Origin: Catonia carolina
Taxonomy: Eukaryota > Arthropoda > Insecta > Hemiptera > Achilidae
Assembly (NCBI GenBank): GCA_035578175.1
Contig: JAQMRL010000014.1
Coordinates: forward strand, 17,651,495 to 17,715,494
DNA length: 64,000 nucleotides
Reading direction: 5' to 3'
The position numbers and the translations under genes were made by a program. Shown here piece by piece: positions 34,439-45,683 of this stretch. The stretch's first letter is position 1; each line of letters begins with the position of its first letter. The notes below the pieces were generated by a model. The model ran no database searches, was not told where the DNA came from, and worked only from the letters and a program-made list of their open reading frames with translations.

Positions 34439-35367
34439 AAAAATCTGGTTTCAAACACTCAAACAACTCTCTCCTGCCAATGCAAATAGTGACCAATATA
34501 AACTAACATTAGAAATAAACAAAAAACTAACCTCAAAAAACATAACTTTATTTTAATCATGAGTGAATGACGCAAAATGAATATCAACTTAAAATAGGCT
34601 TAAAAAAAGGAAAAGCAATCTTTCACGCTAAACTAGGCTCTGTAGAGAAAATGCTCTAAATAAAAGTTGTAGATCATTTAATTTTTTATAAATGTGATTG
34701 TACACTTTTGTCGTAAAATGCATACCAAGGCCAAAATCTTAAAAAAAAATCGATTTTTCACACGTTTTGTGAGAAAAAACCAGAAAATCGCTAATTACCG
34801 CTAAACTAAGCGTTATACAAAAACATGTTTGGAATAAAAGTTGTAAGATTTTAAATTCTCTACATTTTTTATTATATAAATTTTTGCCCTTAAATGCATA
34901 TTAAAGCCATAATCTTAATAAACAAATTTTTTACGTGAAAACAGCCTTACCAAGAATTTCAGCAAACATGGCGCCTAACTTATCTTGGAGAGCATGAAAA
35001 ATGTAGTAAATAAGCCGATTTAAAAAAAAATCGTACGAGCCGTTTTTTAAAAAATCGCAGAAAAGTGAAAAATTACACGAATAAACTACTACTTCCGGTT
35101 GACCGATTTTGATGAAAATGTTTGTGTCGGGTCCGGTAGTGGTATGTAACTTAAGTTTCAAGTTTCAAGTTTGTATGATGTTCCGTTTTTGAGATATTCT
35201 GTTCACCCTTACACACACAGACCAATCGCTAAAAACATGTTTTTTGGGTTCAGGGGGTCTAAAAACGTGTAGATCTGGTGAAAACTAGATTTCTTAAAAT
35301 CGACATGAAAAACAATAGGCTTACTTTCCTTCCTACATAATTCATATAGGCAAGAGAAATTAAAAAA
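34439..35367 (-). mobile_element. HINE-A copy, full length, microsatellite nearly lost
   Basis: 3' tip CTGGTTTCAAACACTCAAAC to terminus GGCAAGAGAAATTAAAAA. Only a short ACACACAC remnant at about 35210-35219. Confidence 0.9.
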
Positions 35368-35807
35368 CCTTCTGGAATTTTGTTAAGTAAACCTTAAATT
35401 CCAGGATTTAAACCAATCGGTAAAAAGTTATTTCAAGAGGAACAAAACAGAGAAAAGAAACTGAATATAAACTGTAAAGATATTCAAAACAGTTACTTGA
35501 AGTTCTACTGGGAATCGATTTCACCTCAGACTCTATGTTAAGTTGCCGAGACATGTACCTGGTACGTTTCGTGTCGTGTCAGGTAAATTTCTCATATTTT
35601 ATGTGAATTTATATTTGAAACTGTTGTTTATTTATACATGCCGGACGTATTCTCTGTTATTTCAACAAATACGTAATGTATTTTGTTTGCTTTCAGCTAT
35701 TTATGTAATGATAAATTGTTTCATATTATTATGTAACTAATTTTTGTTTTTCCCGCACTTTATCTACAGTATTTTAGTAAAACAAGAAAGTATAGCTATC
35801 TATCAAA
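35368..35807. other. Sequence without recognised features
   Basis: A 65-codon frame (35543-35740) has no recognisable domain. Confidence 0.45.
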
Positions 35808-36722
35808 TTTTCTACGTTCTCTTGCCTATACGAATATATAGAAAGGAGAGAATTGTTCTCATGTTGATTATTCGAAATCGAGTTTTCACTGGATCTACAC
35901 TTTTTCAGACCCCCTAAATCCAAAAAGCATGTTTTTAGCGATTGGTCTGAGTGTGTGCGTGTGTGTGTGTGAACAGAATATATTAAGATCAGAACATCAT
36001 ACGAACTTGAAACTTAAAACTTAAATTAGATACTACTATCAAACCCGACATGAACATTTCATCAAAATCGGTCAAACGGAAGTAATAGTTTATTCGTGTA
36101 ATGTTTAATTTTGTTGTAACTTTCTCAAAAACGGTTCCTACGATTATTTTCAAAATTGTCTCATTTACTACATTTTTCATGTTCTACAAGATAGCGTAGG
36201 CGCCATCTCTGTTGATATTCTTGGAAAGACTGTTTTCTCGTAAAAAATTGTTCTTTTAAGATTGCTGCTTTAATATGCATTTTAGCGTATATAATAAAAG
36301 TTGCAGAACATTTTAAGTCCTACAGCTTTTATTTCTAACATTTTTTTGTATAACGCTTAGTTTAGCGGTAATTAGCGCTTTTCTGTTTTTTTCTCACAAA
36401 AACGTGTAAACAATAGATTTTTTTAAAGATTTCAGCCTTAGTTTGCATTTTACGACATAAGCATGTATTAAGAAATTTATAGAAAATTAAAAGATATGAA
36501 ACTTTAATTAAGGGCATTTTTCTCTACAGAGCCTAGTTCAGCGTGAATGTGATTTTCCGTATTTTTAAGCCAAACTGAGGTTTACTTTCATTTTGCATCA
36601 TTTACTCATGATTAAAATAAGGTTATGTTTATTGAGGTTAGTTATTTTGTTTATATCTAATGTGTTATTACTAATGTTAGGTTATATTGTTAATTATTTG
36701 CACTGGCTTAAGAAGTCAAGAG
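35808..36722 (+). mobile_element. HINE-A copy, 3' hairpin lost
   Basis: 5' TTTTCTACGTTCTCTTGCC, GT run at about 35949-35971 and body to TTTGCACTGGCTTAAGAAGTC. The terminal hairpin is replaced by unrelated sequence. Confidence 0.85.
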
Positions 36723-37298
36723 GATCAAGAGATAAAGTATTCATATAAAATTTCTCCTGTTACTAGTCAGATTTTATAAAACATTGTCCGTTTGCAGTTT
36801 TTTGAACACCCGGTATTCAAACAATGTTTAATGAAATACACAGCTATATTGAACATATGTACCAACAGATAATATAGTTATTAAACAAGCTTAATTTTAA
36901 GCTCGTTAGCTTAAATTCAGACGCAATCTTAATTCTAAGAAATTGTATAAATATTTTAATCTCCGTCATTGAAACTTCCAGCGCCGTTACAACCGTGAAG
37001 GAATGGAATTCCCGATACAAAAACCCAGTTGATTATATCACATAGCGCAAAATAAATTAATTTTAAAACTCTCCAGGGGAAAAATAGTAACATTTCTGTT
37101 ACATAATTACATTTTATTTCGTTTAATTAAATTTAATTACGTTTCTTAGAAACAAACCGGGTGCCCGTAAAATTTGGTAACGATGAAAAACCTAAACTGG
37201 GTTGTATTTAAAGTTTTATAACATTTAGGGGCATAGTGAGGAAAGTGTCAAGATGAAATGAAGAGCAAAATATCCCTTTCTATGATAATATTTTCTTT
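36723..37298. other. Sequence without recognised features
   Basis: AT-rich. No open frame or element ends seen. Confidence 0.5.
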
Positions 37299-37368
37299 AA
37301 AACTCTGGTGTGAAACACACACAATACTTTTTCTCGCCAATTAAATTACTCAACAATATAACTTCACA

Positions 37369-38765
37369 CTAGCGGTACCTGGCGTGCGTTACTACGCCGC
37401 CGGCAAATTTTTTTTTTTTTTTTTTGTAATTCCTAATGTGTGTATGTTGCAATCTGTTCAATTCAGAACAATAAGCAACCCCATGACCCAATGAGATGAG
37501 GATGATGTGTATGAAGAGTAAATGAGGGTAGTCTTGTTCAGACTCAGGTCGACCATTCCTGAGTGAGTATGGTTAATTGAACCCCAACCATCAAAGAACA
37601 CCGGTAACCACTGTCTAGCATTCAAACCTGTATAAAAGTAACTACCTCTACTAGGATTTGAACCAGGAACCTTCGTCTCCGAAAATCAGCTGTAAACCGC
37701 TGATTTTGGCGACGACTTTACCTCTAGACCAACCCGGTGGGTGGCAAATATTAAACCGGCAATATTAAAATAAAAACATGTAATTAATGACAACTGTGAA
37801 ATTAATTAAGTGGACAGAGGAGAGGAAGAGAGCCATGAGTGAGAAGATGCGGATGTCTGGAGAACCCGCAGGAAGAAACGTAGAAGCTTCACGTGATTCA
37901 TAAGGGTCTACAACGTGTATAATAATAATAATAATAATAATAATAAATTAATGCTAATGGATAAACAATATTCTCTGTACTTTTATTTGGAGTATAAATA
38001 TAAAATTTTTACCAATTAACAGAAAATTAAAAGAAATTAAAAAAACACGGAACTTTTACTTTTATAAAATAGGTACTCAACAATACAAAATCGTATCTAC
38101 ATAATAAAATAGAATAAAATTATCATGTGACGTTGTCACCAGCTGATCCTTAGCACCACGTCGCTATTTGCTAATTCATGTGATTTTGAATCACATCACT
38201 GTTTTAAAAGTTTAAAAACAAAGCGATCTGGAAGACAAAACAGTACGACGTACACAACCGAACGATTTACCGAACAAACACGATTACCAACAAAATACGA
38301 AAGGCAATAATAATTTTTAAAAAGTAGAAATAACTAAAATATTAAACAAAATTTACAAAATAACAAACAAAACTACGACAAAAATCACGACAAAGTACAC
38401 GTACATCAACAAAAACATAACCTCGAACACGGCTCAATGTTTTTCTACGTAGTTCACAAAATATACGGTAGCTTTCGCTGCAAGCATGGAAACAATGTTT
38501 TTCTACATACTTCACAAAATATTCAGTAGATTTCACTGCAAGCATTTTTTTATCTAACCTCATAAAAGCCTTAATGTAGGATATAAATATTATTTTCAAC
38601 ACTTTAGGGCTAACTTTTTAAGGGTTTCAATAGCCTAAAACCTGCCCCGGCATCATTGTTACAACATAAACAAACTGCATGAAAATCGGTTCAGTAATTT
38701 AGAAGATAAAGGGGAACATCCACACATACATACACACACACATACATCGAATTTTATATATATGA
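37369..38765 (-). mobile_element. Non-autonomous Helitron 2 inside HINE-A
   Basis: Minus strand: 5' TCATATATATAAAATTCGAT and 3' hairpin GGCG(bulged)GCGT mirrored by ACGC-CGCC, then 8 nt and CTAG. Host nucleotides are A (37368) and T (38766). Removing it rejoins the HINE-A block ACATTAGCAATAAAACG. It contains a nested SINE D and an (ATA)n run near 37919-37946. No Rep/helicase coding. Confidence 0.85.
37409..37742 (-). mobile_element. tRNA-derived SINE D inside Helitron 2
   Basis: Complete copy with A box complement CCTCTAGACC near 37721-37731. Flanked by GGCAAAT at 37402-37408 and 37743-37749. It is the third nesting level at this locus. Confidence 0.9.
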
Positions 38766-38967
38766 TTAGCAATAAAACGTTAAAAATAAACAAAAAACTA
38801 ACCACAATAAACATAACCTAATTTTAATCATGAGTGAATGATGCAAAATGAAAACTAACTTTGGGTTAATAATACGGAAACTCACTCATTCACGCTAACC
38901 TAGGCTATGTAGAGAAAAATGCTTTAAACAAAAGTTGTACATATTTTAATTTTGTATAAAATGTTAT

Positions 38968-39489
38968 TGGTAGCGCCACAATTTGCATTAGTAGTTGAAG
39001 GGTTGAGGGCGCCGCTGTCGTTTGTATTGTAACCGCTGACCGTACACTCGCTCATCAGTACGCGCTTGAGACAGTCGGTCCGCATAGCAGCTTTTATTGT
39101 AGTGCACCGCCACGCTTTTTTAACCGCATCGCCTGTACGCGCACCCTGAAAACAGCACACAACCGGGAAGTTTCCTGTGAAGAAATCGCTCCTTGGAAGA
39201 AGACGACAGTGTAGTGGGTATACCTATCCCTTATTTCTGTCTTTTCCCTTTTACCCCCTCATCAATTCACGCTGGAAAAGGAGGTAAGAGGTTGCTTAAT
39301 TTTGTATTTCTTTACATCGCACTCCCGGTACTTCAACCAAATAAAAAGTGCATAAGACGCGGAGCAGAACACGCATCGTATACAGTCCACTGCTCTGGAG
39401 GAGGGTCCCGCGAGATCCTTTGTTTTTATTTCGTTTTTGTCTCCGCTCGGGGAGAAACGCACCGCACCACGCACGCAAACGCGGTACCA
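38968..39489. mobile_element. Solo LTR (522 bp)
   Basis: Starts TGGTAGCGCC and ends CGCGGTACCA, so the termini are the inverted pair TGGTA/TACCA. Identical 5-bp duplications GTTAT sit at 38963-38967 and 39490-39494. It is more GC-rich than its surroundings and contains AATAAA near 39341. Removing it restores the HINE-A consensus. Orientation cannot be settled. The family (gypsy or BEL) is unknown. Confidence 0.85.
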
Positions 39490-39989
39490 GTTATTATACG
39501 GTACATTTTGTCGTAAAATGTAAAAAACACTACGCCCAAAATCTTAAAAAATTGATTTTTTACAGATTTTCATGAAAAAACCAGAAAATCACTAATTACC
39601 GCTAAACTAAGCGTGATACAAAAAAAATTTGAATTAAAAGTTGTATATTTTGAAATGTTTTACAACTTTGATCATATACACTTTTACCCTAAAATGCATA
39701 TTCAGGCTGCAATATTAAAAAAACATTTTCTACGAGAGAACAATCGTCCCACGATTTTCAGCAGACATGACGCCTACCCTATCTTGTAGAGGATAAAAAA
39801 ATTTAGTAAATGACGGAGTTTAAAAAAAAATCGTAAGTGCCGTTTTTGAGAAAATCGCAAAAAAGTGTAAAAATGACACGAATAAACTACTACTTCCGGT
39901 TGACCAACTTTGATGAAAATGTTCCCATCGGGTCCGGTAGTGGTATCTAACTTAAGTTTCAATTTTCAACTTTGTTAGTAGTTAAAAAG

Positions 39990-40793
39990 AGTGAACATGT
40001 TTGCATTCGCTCGGCGAATTGTTACTTCCGCAAAAATGGATAAAACAGTTTGCATTAAATTTTGTGTGAAAAATGATATCAAGTGTAGTACCTCATTTTA
40101 AATGTTGACAGTGGTTTTTGGCGAATCTGCTATAACTAAACAAGAATTTACAAGTGCTACAAACGTTTCAAAAATGGTTGTGAAAACGTTGAAGATGACG
40201 ACCGTTCTGGACGCCCCAGCAGACCAGTAACTGACGAGAACGTCGTAGAAGTGAGGAAACGATTCTGAAAGATCGCAGAATCACTGTCAAGAGAGGTTGC
40301 TGATGAGGTCGGTATATCATTTGGATCATGACAAGCAATTTTTTTCGAATATTTTAAGCATAGAACGCTTGGCAGCAAAGTTCATTTCGAAATTATTGAA
40401 TTTCGAACAAAAAGAACGTCGAGTGGATATCGCCTAAGAAAATTGGTGAATAAAGTCAACACTGATCCAGAATTTCTGCAAACTATCATAACAGGTGACG
40501 AAACATGGGTATATAGGTATGACGTCGTAATTGGTTTTGAAGTTTCAAGAGAATTTTTAAAGGACGAATTTTTGCCAAAAAGTTTGTTTTCATGATGGCA
40601 TAAAAACAGAATCACTAAAGGAGTTTTACCAAAAAGTGAGTTCCAGAAGTGCTTCCAAGAATGGAAAAAGCGCTGGCACAAGTGTATTATATCTGAGAGA
40701 ATTACTTTGAAGAGGACAAAATTGATATAGATGAATAAATACAATTTTTTAAAGAAATTACGGTTATTTTTTGATCGAACCTCGTACAAAGAA
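39990..40793 (+). pseudogene. mariner transposase relic with internal deletion
   Basis: From the ATG at 40036 the reading resembles the Mos1-type N-terminus (VCIKFCVKND, FGESAITKQ). It has frameshifts and then GDETWVYRYDV near 40495 with the first catalytic Asp. The second and third Asp regions are deleted. The C-terminus FQKCFQEWKKRWHKCIIS and FEEDKIDIDE (about 40630-40735) remains. The right inverted end reads TTTTTTGATCGAACCTCGTA (about 40769-40790). The left end is missing. Confidence 0.8.
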
Positions 40794-40795
40794 CA

Positions 40796-41110
40796 TTGAT
40801 ATCAAGATCTAAGCTACAGAGATGAGATTATTGCGTAGTGTGTTGGGATGAACTATAACGGACAGGAAGCACTACGTGACAAGATCTTACATGGTAATCT
40901 AAGAAACTGGTATAGTTACTAGAACAGAAAACCGGGAGGGTGTAAATAGAGGCTAAAAATTATAGACTAATTGGTACGAGTGATGTAGGAAGACCGAGGA
41001 AGAGATGAGTAACGGAACAAGTTCACTAAACCAAGACCTTGAATTGAAGAAAAATTTGGAATTTAAAAAAATTTATAATTCAGAAATTGTTAGATTAAGT
41101 TTTGCAATAA
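40796..41110 (+). pseudogene. LINE C-terminal fragment
   Basis: Broken frames read ATEMRLLRSVLG near 40815 and RKTEEEM-like GRPRKR near 40990. This is the pattern of the region after RT in insect LINEs (EMRFLRRVLG... GRPRKRW). Multiple stops. Confidence 0.5.
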
Positions 41111-42440
41111 TAAACAAAAATGCTCTCCGTTGAAATAAATAACTTTCCCTTTGTTTAGAAGTTGATTAAAAATCGTCGGACAATAAAAATATAAAAATGT
41201 TTTCCCTTAGTGATAGAAATTTCATAATCCGGTTTATTTTTTATTTCAGTGGCGTACGAATTAGTTTTGTTGTTTCTAATTCGATTTTACGTAGGTAGGT
41301 ATATATGTCTATTTGAAATTTGAAGCGGTGTCGATTGAGAAGTCAGTTTAGTATTTCTGGGTTGTTGAGCAGTGGATATGTTAGGGTTGTGGGAGGGGGT
41401 GGTTAGTATATACAACGGTATGACCGTGGAAATGGGGGGGGGGGGTTGTGTTTGAAAATTGGAACGGGCTAGTTGAGTTTGGGGTTGACATGAATTCCAG
41501 TGGCTGGAGTTGTCATGATTGGGACATCAATTAGAAACAAAAGGCTGGCACCGCAGCACCAGAACGGAGTGGGATAGCCGATTGTGTTTGATTAATTGTG
41601 CTGCGACCGGCGTGTGGTGGATGGAATTGAGAGGAAACGTGGATGCGGATGGAATTCGGGCGGGAGGGAACTGTCACACTACCACAGACTACGTTGATGT
41701 TACATTTAGATGTATTCTACTCCCATCTCCTGCACTTTTGTATCGCTGTACTCATAATCTCTCGGCATTACAATTCGCACTGGAAACCCACTCTTTCTTT
41801 GTCACCATCAGATCCTTTATCCTGCTCTAACGCCCTTATTCACTCTACATTCTATTTAATATACACATATATAAGAGGCTGTGGCATTTATTTTCAAACT
41901 TCTTGTTGTAGCTCCAACCGTACGTATCTCTCCTGGTTTGTTTTTGTTATGTTTTAAACCAAAACCGACCAACGTCATCATTTTAAATGGATACAAATTC
42001 AACAAAACCGCTCGCATCTCCGCATTAAATACATCCAACAACCGAAATACAACAATGTTCCAAATTATTCTCCCTAACCGAACGCAAAATACCAACCCAA
42101 ACCAATATAACTGATAATACCCCGAACAACGTTCTTCCACAAAATTCCAATATATATATATTAATTAAATCAAATACATACATAACATTCGTCCAACCGT
42201 TTACTGTATTTGGCACTTCAAACAACTTCTACCCGATTTTAGATGCATATAATAACCTATTAGTATAAACTTCACTAATGTTCCATAATTTCACCCATTT
42301 TAATTATAGTGTTTTGACATTCAATTCATAACAGTTATACGTTAAACGGTCAAATGAATTGACTCTAAATGGAATTAGCTAATCTGAATGCTTTTTTACA
42401 GCAAAATGTATAATATTCAAAGTTAAGAGGAAGTCTTCAT
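41111..42440. other. 1.3 kb without recognised features
   Basis: Holds a G run at about 41436-41446 and several overlapping 70-100-codon frames on both strands (41519-42225), none with a recognised domain. The overlap on both strands argues against coding. Confidence 0.4.
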
Positions 42441-42687
42441 AATACACAGTGGTTTTTTAGTCCTGTTACCCAAATGTTAATGTCTGGTAATATTTTTCTA
42501 AGAAAATGCCACCTTCGTCCCCTTTGATTAAGTACTGTGCTGCCGAGTATCAAAGCTTCCGACGTAGAAACAGAGGGAGCCGCCAATAGTTCCGAGAGGG
42601 GCGGTAGACTTTGGCGGCATACCGACAGAGGCCTCTGTCATCAAGGCCGAGCCAGTAACCGCCCTCTACCACAGCGCTCTCGGCAAC

Positions 42688-42695
42688 TATATAAA
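42688..42695 (+). promoter_or_regulatory. TATA box candidate
   Basis: TATATAAA in a GC-rich context, ~380 bp upstream of the histone-type stem-loop on the same strand. Start of transcription would be expected near 42718-42722. Confidence 0.55.
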
Positions 42696-43070
42696 GAGCG
42701 CTATACTCAACAGGGAGATTCAATTCCCATCCAGACAGCATCGACAAAACATCCACCATCGGCACACGGCTACCGGACTCCAGCGAAGAGTAATTGACGC
42801 ACAGCAAGAGAGAAAATGAAGCTTCCGCTCGTTGACCCGTCCCCGAAAGCCGTCGACCGGACCGTCATCGCCCACTGCCGCGAGCGATGCCCACAGCGGT
42901 CCCTCGACCGAGCCTTACGCCCACCGGATCCGACGAAGCAACCATCGACGCACTACTGCGAGGGAAGACGATGACGTCTCCGCTGGACGACGACAAGCCG
43001 TGTCGTCCAGCCTCCGACCGCCACGGCGACTACGACCGACGCTGCACATCAAGACGACCACCGCTTAAAC

Positions 43071-43086
43071 GGCCCTTTTCAGGGCC
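43071..43086 (+). terminator. Histone-mRNA-type 3' stem-loop
   Basis: GGCCCTTTTCAGGGCC fits the metazoan replication-dependent histone 3' end consensus (GGYYYTTYTNARRRCC) at every position, and ACCA follows, as at histone cleavage sites. The six-pair stem and four-base loop TTTC are exact. In histones this element binds SLBP and directs cleavage without polyadenylation. Confidence 0.8.
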
Positions 43087-43263
43087 ACCAAAAATTAAAA
43101 GTTTTAACTCGCCACTTAATGTGTGATACGAAGTTGGTAGATTTACTCAACCGGTATAGATACGGTAGTGCGTATTGATTCTTCTTGAGCTGTGTAAAAC
43201 TTTGTGCCGTTTCCGATCGTGTTACGATCAGAATTTCTTTTACCTTAAAACAACTATTTGTTT

Positions 43264-43436
43264 AAATCTGGAGCACACACACACACACACACACACACCC
43301 ATCGCTAAAACATACTTTTTGGGTTTAGGGGGTCTGAAAACGGGTATATCCGGTGAAAACTCAATTTCGAAAATTCGACACGAAAACAATACTTTCCTTC
43401 CTATAATTATATTCATATAGGCAAGAAAAAGTAAAA
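43264..43436 (-). mobile_element. HINE-A 5' end starting at its microsatellite
   Basis: AC run at about 43266-43289, then ATCGCTAAAACATAC and terminus GGCAAGAAAAAGTAAAAA. Everything 3' of the microsatellite is absent. Confidence 0.85.
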
Positions 43437-43725
43437 ATTATATTCATTAATATTGTCAACAAAAGATATGCTATGCAGAGTAATTTTTTGTTCCTGTTAC
43501 CCAATCGTTAAGGTCTGGTAATTTTCTTCTAAGAAAAGGAAATTTTTTCTTTGTGATAGGAAGTTGGTAGATTTACTCAACTGGTATAGATACGGCAGTG
43601 TGAGTTGATTTTACTTGTGGAATGTAAAATTTTGTGCCGTTTCCGGTCATGTTACGAACAGAATTTCTTTTACCCTAAAACAACCGCTTGTTTAAATCTG
43701 GTTGTTGAAGCTCTTGGACTAATCG

Positions 43726-43970
43726 TTAGCGATACGAACACAATTTCAATTTTTTAGCAGCTTTTTGAACACTCGAATACGGCAAACCAACTTGCCAAGA
43801 AAGTTTTCGTAAACTGTTCCGTGGAGAATTGAGCAATCTTGTTTTCACATTCTCTAAAACGTCATTTGTCATGAGAGTTGGTCGACTACTACGTTTTCTG
43901 TCGCAAACACTACCTGTCTCTCGAAATCGGTTGGCTAGCCTAGAAATTGACATGTTTCTGGTGAAGGAAC
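43726..43970 (-). pseudogene. Transposase HTH fragment
   Basis: Reads SISRLANRFRETGSVCDRKR, SRPTLMTNDVLENVKTRLL and SLRKLSWQVGLPYSSVQKA, ending KKLKLCSYR. This is the paired helix-turn-helix with the GRP-like hinge (SRP) of the same transposase group as the 31-kb element. The catalytic domain is absent. Confidence 0.8.
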
Positions 43971-44171
43971 ACCAAAAAATTTAATTTTAAATGATTCTTT
44001 TACACTCGCGTACGATTTCGTAGCAAAATATTGTTCAAGAATGAAAACCCGTTATTCTAGGGTAAAACACATTCTGTTCGTAACACGACCGGAAACGGCA
44101 CAAAATTTTACACAGCTCAAGGAGAATCAACTCACACTGCCGTATATATATTGCTTGAGTAGGGTTACAAA

Positions 44172-44464
44172 CTTCGTGCCGCAAAACAAAATTTCCCTTT
44201 CTTAGAAAATAATTACCAGACCTTAACAATTGGGTAATACGACTAAAAAGTCACTCTGTATAACATAACTTCGTGCCACAAAACAAATTTCCCTTTCTTA
44301 GAAAATAATTACCGGACTTTAACAAAATTGGGTAATACGACTAAAAAATCACTCTGTATAACATAACTTCGTGCCACAAAACGAAATTTCCCTTTCTCAG
44401 AAAATAATTACCGGACCTTAACAATTGGGTAATACGACTAAAAAATCACTCTGTATAACATATT
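44172..44464. repeat. Three tandem ~98-bp units in transposon arm
   Basis: CTTCGTGCC starts units at about 44172, 44269 and 44368. Each carries AAAATAATTACC and ACGACTAAAAAATCACTCTG. The opposite arm has a single unit. Confidence 0.9.
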
Positions 44465-44489
44465 TTGTGTTGACAAGTTAATGATTATA

Positions 44490-45205
44490 ATTTTTACTTT
44501 CTTTTGCCTATATGAATACATAGCAAGAAATATATTGTTTTCATGTATATTTTTTCGAAATCGAGTTTGCCCAGGATATGCAAGTTTCAGACCTCCTGAA
44601 CCCAAAACATGTTTTTAGCGATTGGTGTGTGTGTGTGTGTGTGTATGTGTGTGTGTGCGTGCGCGCGCGTGTGTGCGTACACGCGTGTGTGTGAACAAAA
44701 TTTAAGATTGCAGCCCTAATATGCATTTCAGCGCAAATATGTATATAATCAATGTTGTAGACAACTGAAACCTCTACAACTTTTAATTCAAACATTTTTC
44801 TTATAACACTTAATTTAGCGGTAATTAGTGACTTTGTGTTTTTTTTATATTAAAATGTGTAAAAAAAATCGATTATTTTAAAATTTCGGCCGTAGTAGTA
44901 TACATTTTACGACAAAAATGCATGAAAATAAATTTTTGGAAAATTAAAAGATCTACAACGTTTATTTTAAGAATTTTTCACTACAGAGCCTAGTTTATCG
45001 TTAAAAAATTATTATTTTGTATTATTAAGCCAAACTAAGGCTAGTTTTCATTTTGCATCATTCACTCATAATGAAAATAAGATTATTTTTTGAAGCTAGT
45101 TTTTCTGTTTATATTTAATACATTATTCCTAATGGTAGGTTATAGTGTTCACTATTTGCATTGGCAAGAGAAAGTCGTGTGAGTGTTCACACCAGATTTT
45201 TTTTT
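44490..45205 (+). mobile_element. HINE-A copy with internal deletion
   Basis: 5' TTTTTACTTTCTTTTGCC, GT/GC microsatellite at about 44627-44693, then a jump to the TTTAAGATTGCAGCC block and a complete 3' end GTCGTGTGAGTGTTCACACC. Confidence 0.9.
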
Positions 45206-45290
45206 TTTAATTTTGTCTTCTAACAGGGTTCTCTGGGAGATGTAATGAATGGTGAAGATAAAAGATTTCTTACTACAGGATTTATGAGAT

Positions 45291-45683
45291 GATGTTAACG
45301 TCAACAGCCCAAAGGCTGGTTTAAACTTGTAGAGGTTTTACTAAGTAAAACGGGGAGTGAGGTGGTTTACAATTGCCTTCCTCACTGAGTGGAAAAGTAC
45401 GCTTATCAGCATGCCAGGCCGTCTGAAAAGCACATATTTTCCACTCTGCAAATGACATAATCACTTCATTTACCACAGGATCTGGCTGTATAATGAAATT
45501 CATTATTTTCAGAGGAGATAACTCTGATTAGTGTCTTTTACAACTGTACCTCTTCTGTTCTTAAATAGTTCAGTGATATAATTGGCAGACCACGTGATAA
45601 GAAACAGAACTATTTTTTGTAGCCCTGAAACCAGCAGATCGAGTACAATTAATTTAACACTCCACCTGCCCATTATGGGCAAA
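45291..45683 (-). mobile_element. SINE B, full length
   Basis: Flanked by TTTATGAGAT at 45281-45290 and 45684-45693. Contains GGTTTACAATTGCCTTCCTC and the CTGCCCATTATGGGC head. Confidence 0.9.

Larger units (their letters stand above)
37299..39976 (-). mobile_element. HINE-A copy split by a Helitron and a solo LTR
   Basis: Three pieces in register with the consensus: 37299-37368, 38766-38967 and 39490-39976. The first gap is Helitron 2, the second the solo LTR. The element stops before its microsatellite, where a mariner relic begins. Confidence 0.9.
42507..43090 (+). mobile_element. 584-bp insertion with TATA box and histone-type 3' stem-loop (possible solo LTR)
   Basis: GC-rich block inserted in a transposon arm. 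TATATAAA lies at 42688-42695 and a perfect histone-mRNA-type stem-loop at 43071-43086. The block begins TG and ends ...CCACCA right after the stem-loop, with AAAA on both sides (weak target duplication). Frames inside (up to 86 codons) do not resemble histones or known retrotransposon proteins. Candidates are a solo LTR using histone-type 3' processing, or a fragment of a histone-unit-derived element. Boundaries are approximate. Confidence 0.6.
42441..43263. mobile_element. Arm of the long-inverted-repeat transposon, split by a 584-bp insertion
   Basis: Left piece 42441-42506 (CCTGTTACCCAAATGTTAAT) and right piece 43091-43263 (GATACGAAGTTGGTAGATTT to CAACTATTTGTTTAAATCTGG) match the arm at 43437-43703. 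The intervening sequence is absent from the other arms. Confidence 0.75.
43437..44489 (-). mobile_element. Long-inverted-repeat transposon with Tc1/mariner-type HTH fragment
   Basis: Arms of >200 bp: TTATATTCATTAATATTGTC at 43437 is mirrored at ~44489. The arms share TTTGTGCCGTTTCCGGTC and related blocks (43632-43652 versus 44086-44106). The interior holds a transposase N-terminus on the minus strand. The right arm carries extra tandem ~98-bp units. HINE-A 5' ends abut both sides. Confidence 0.8.

Noticed and set aside
42537..43126. Coding potential in the GC-rich frames around the histone-type stem-loop
   Set aside because: Overlapping frames on both strands, no similarity to any histone core or to gag/pol, and the region reads better as promoter plus untranslated sequence.
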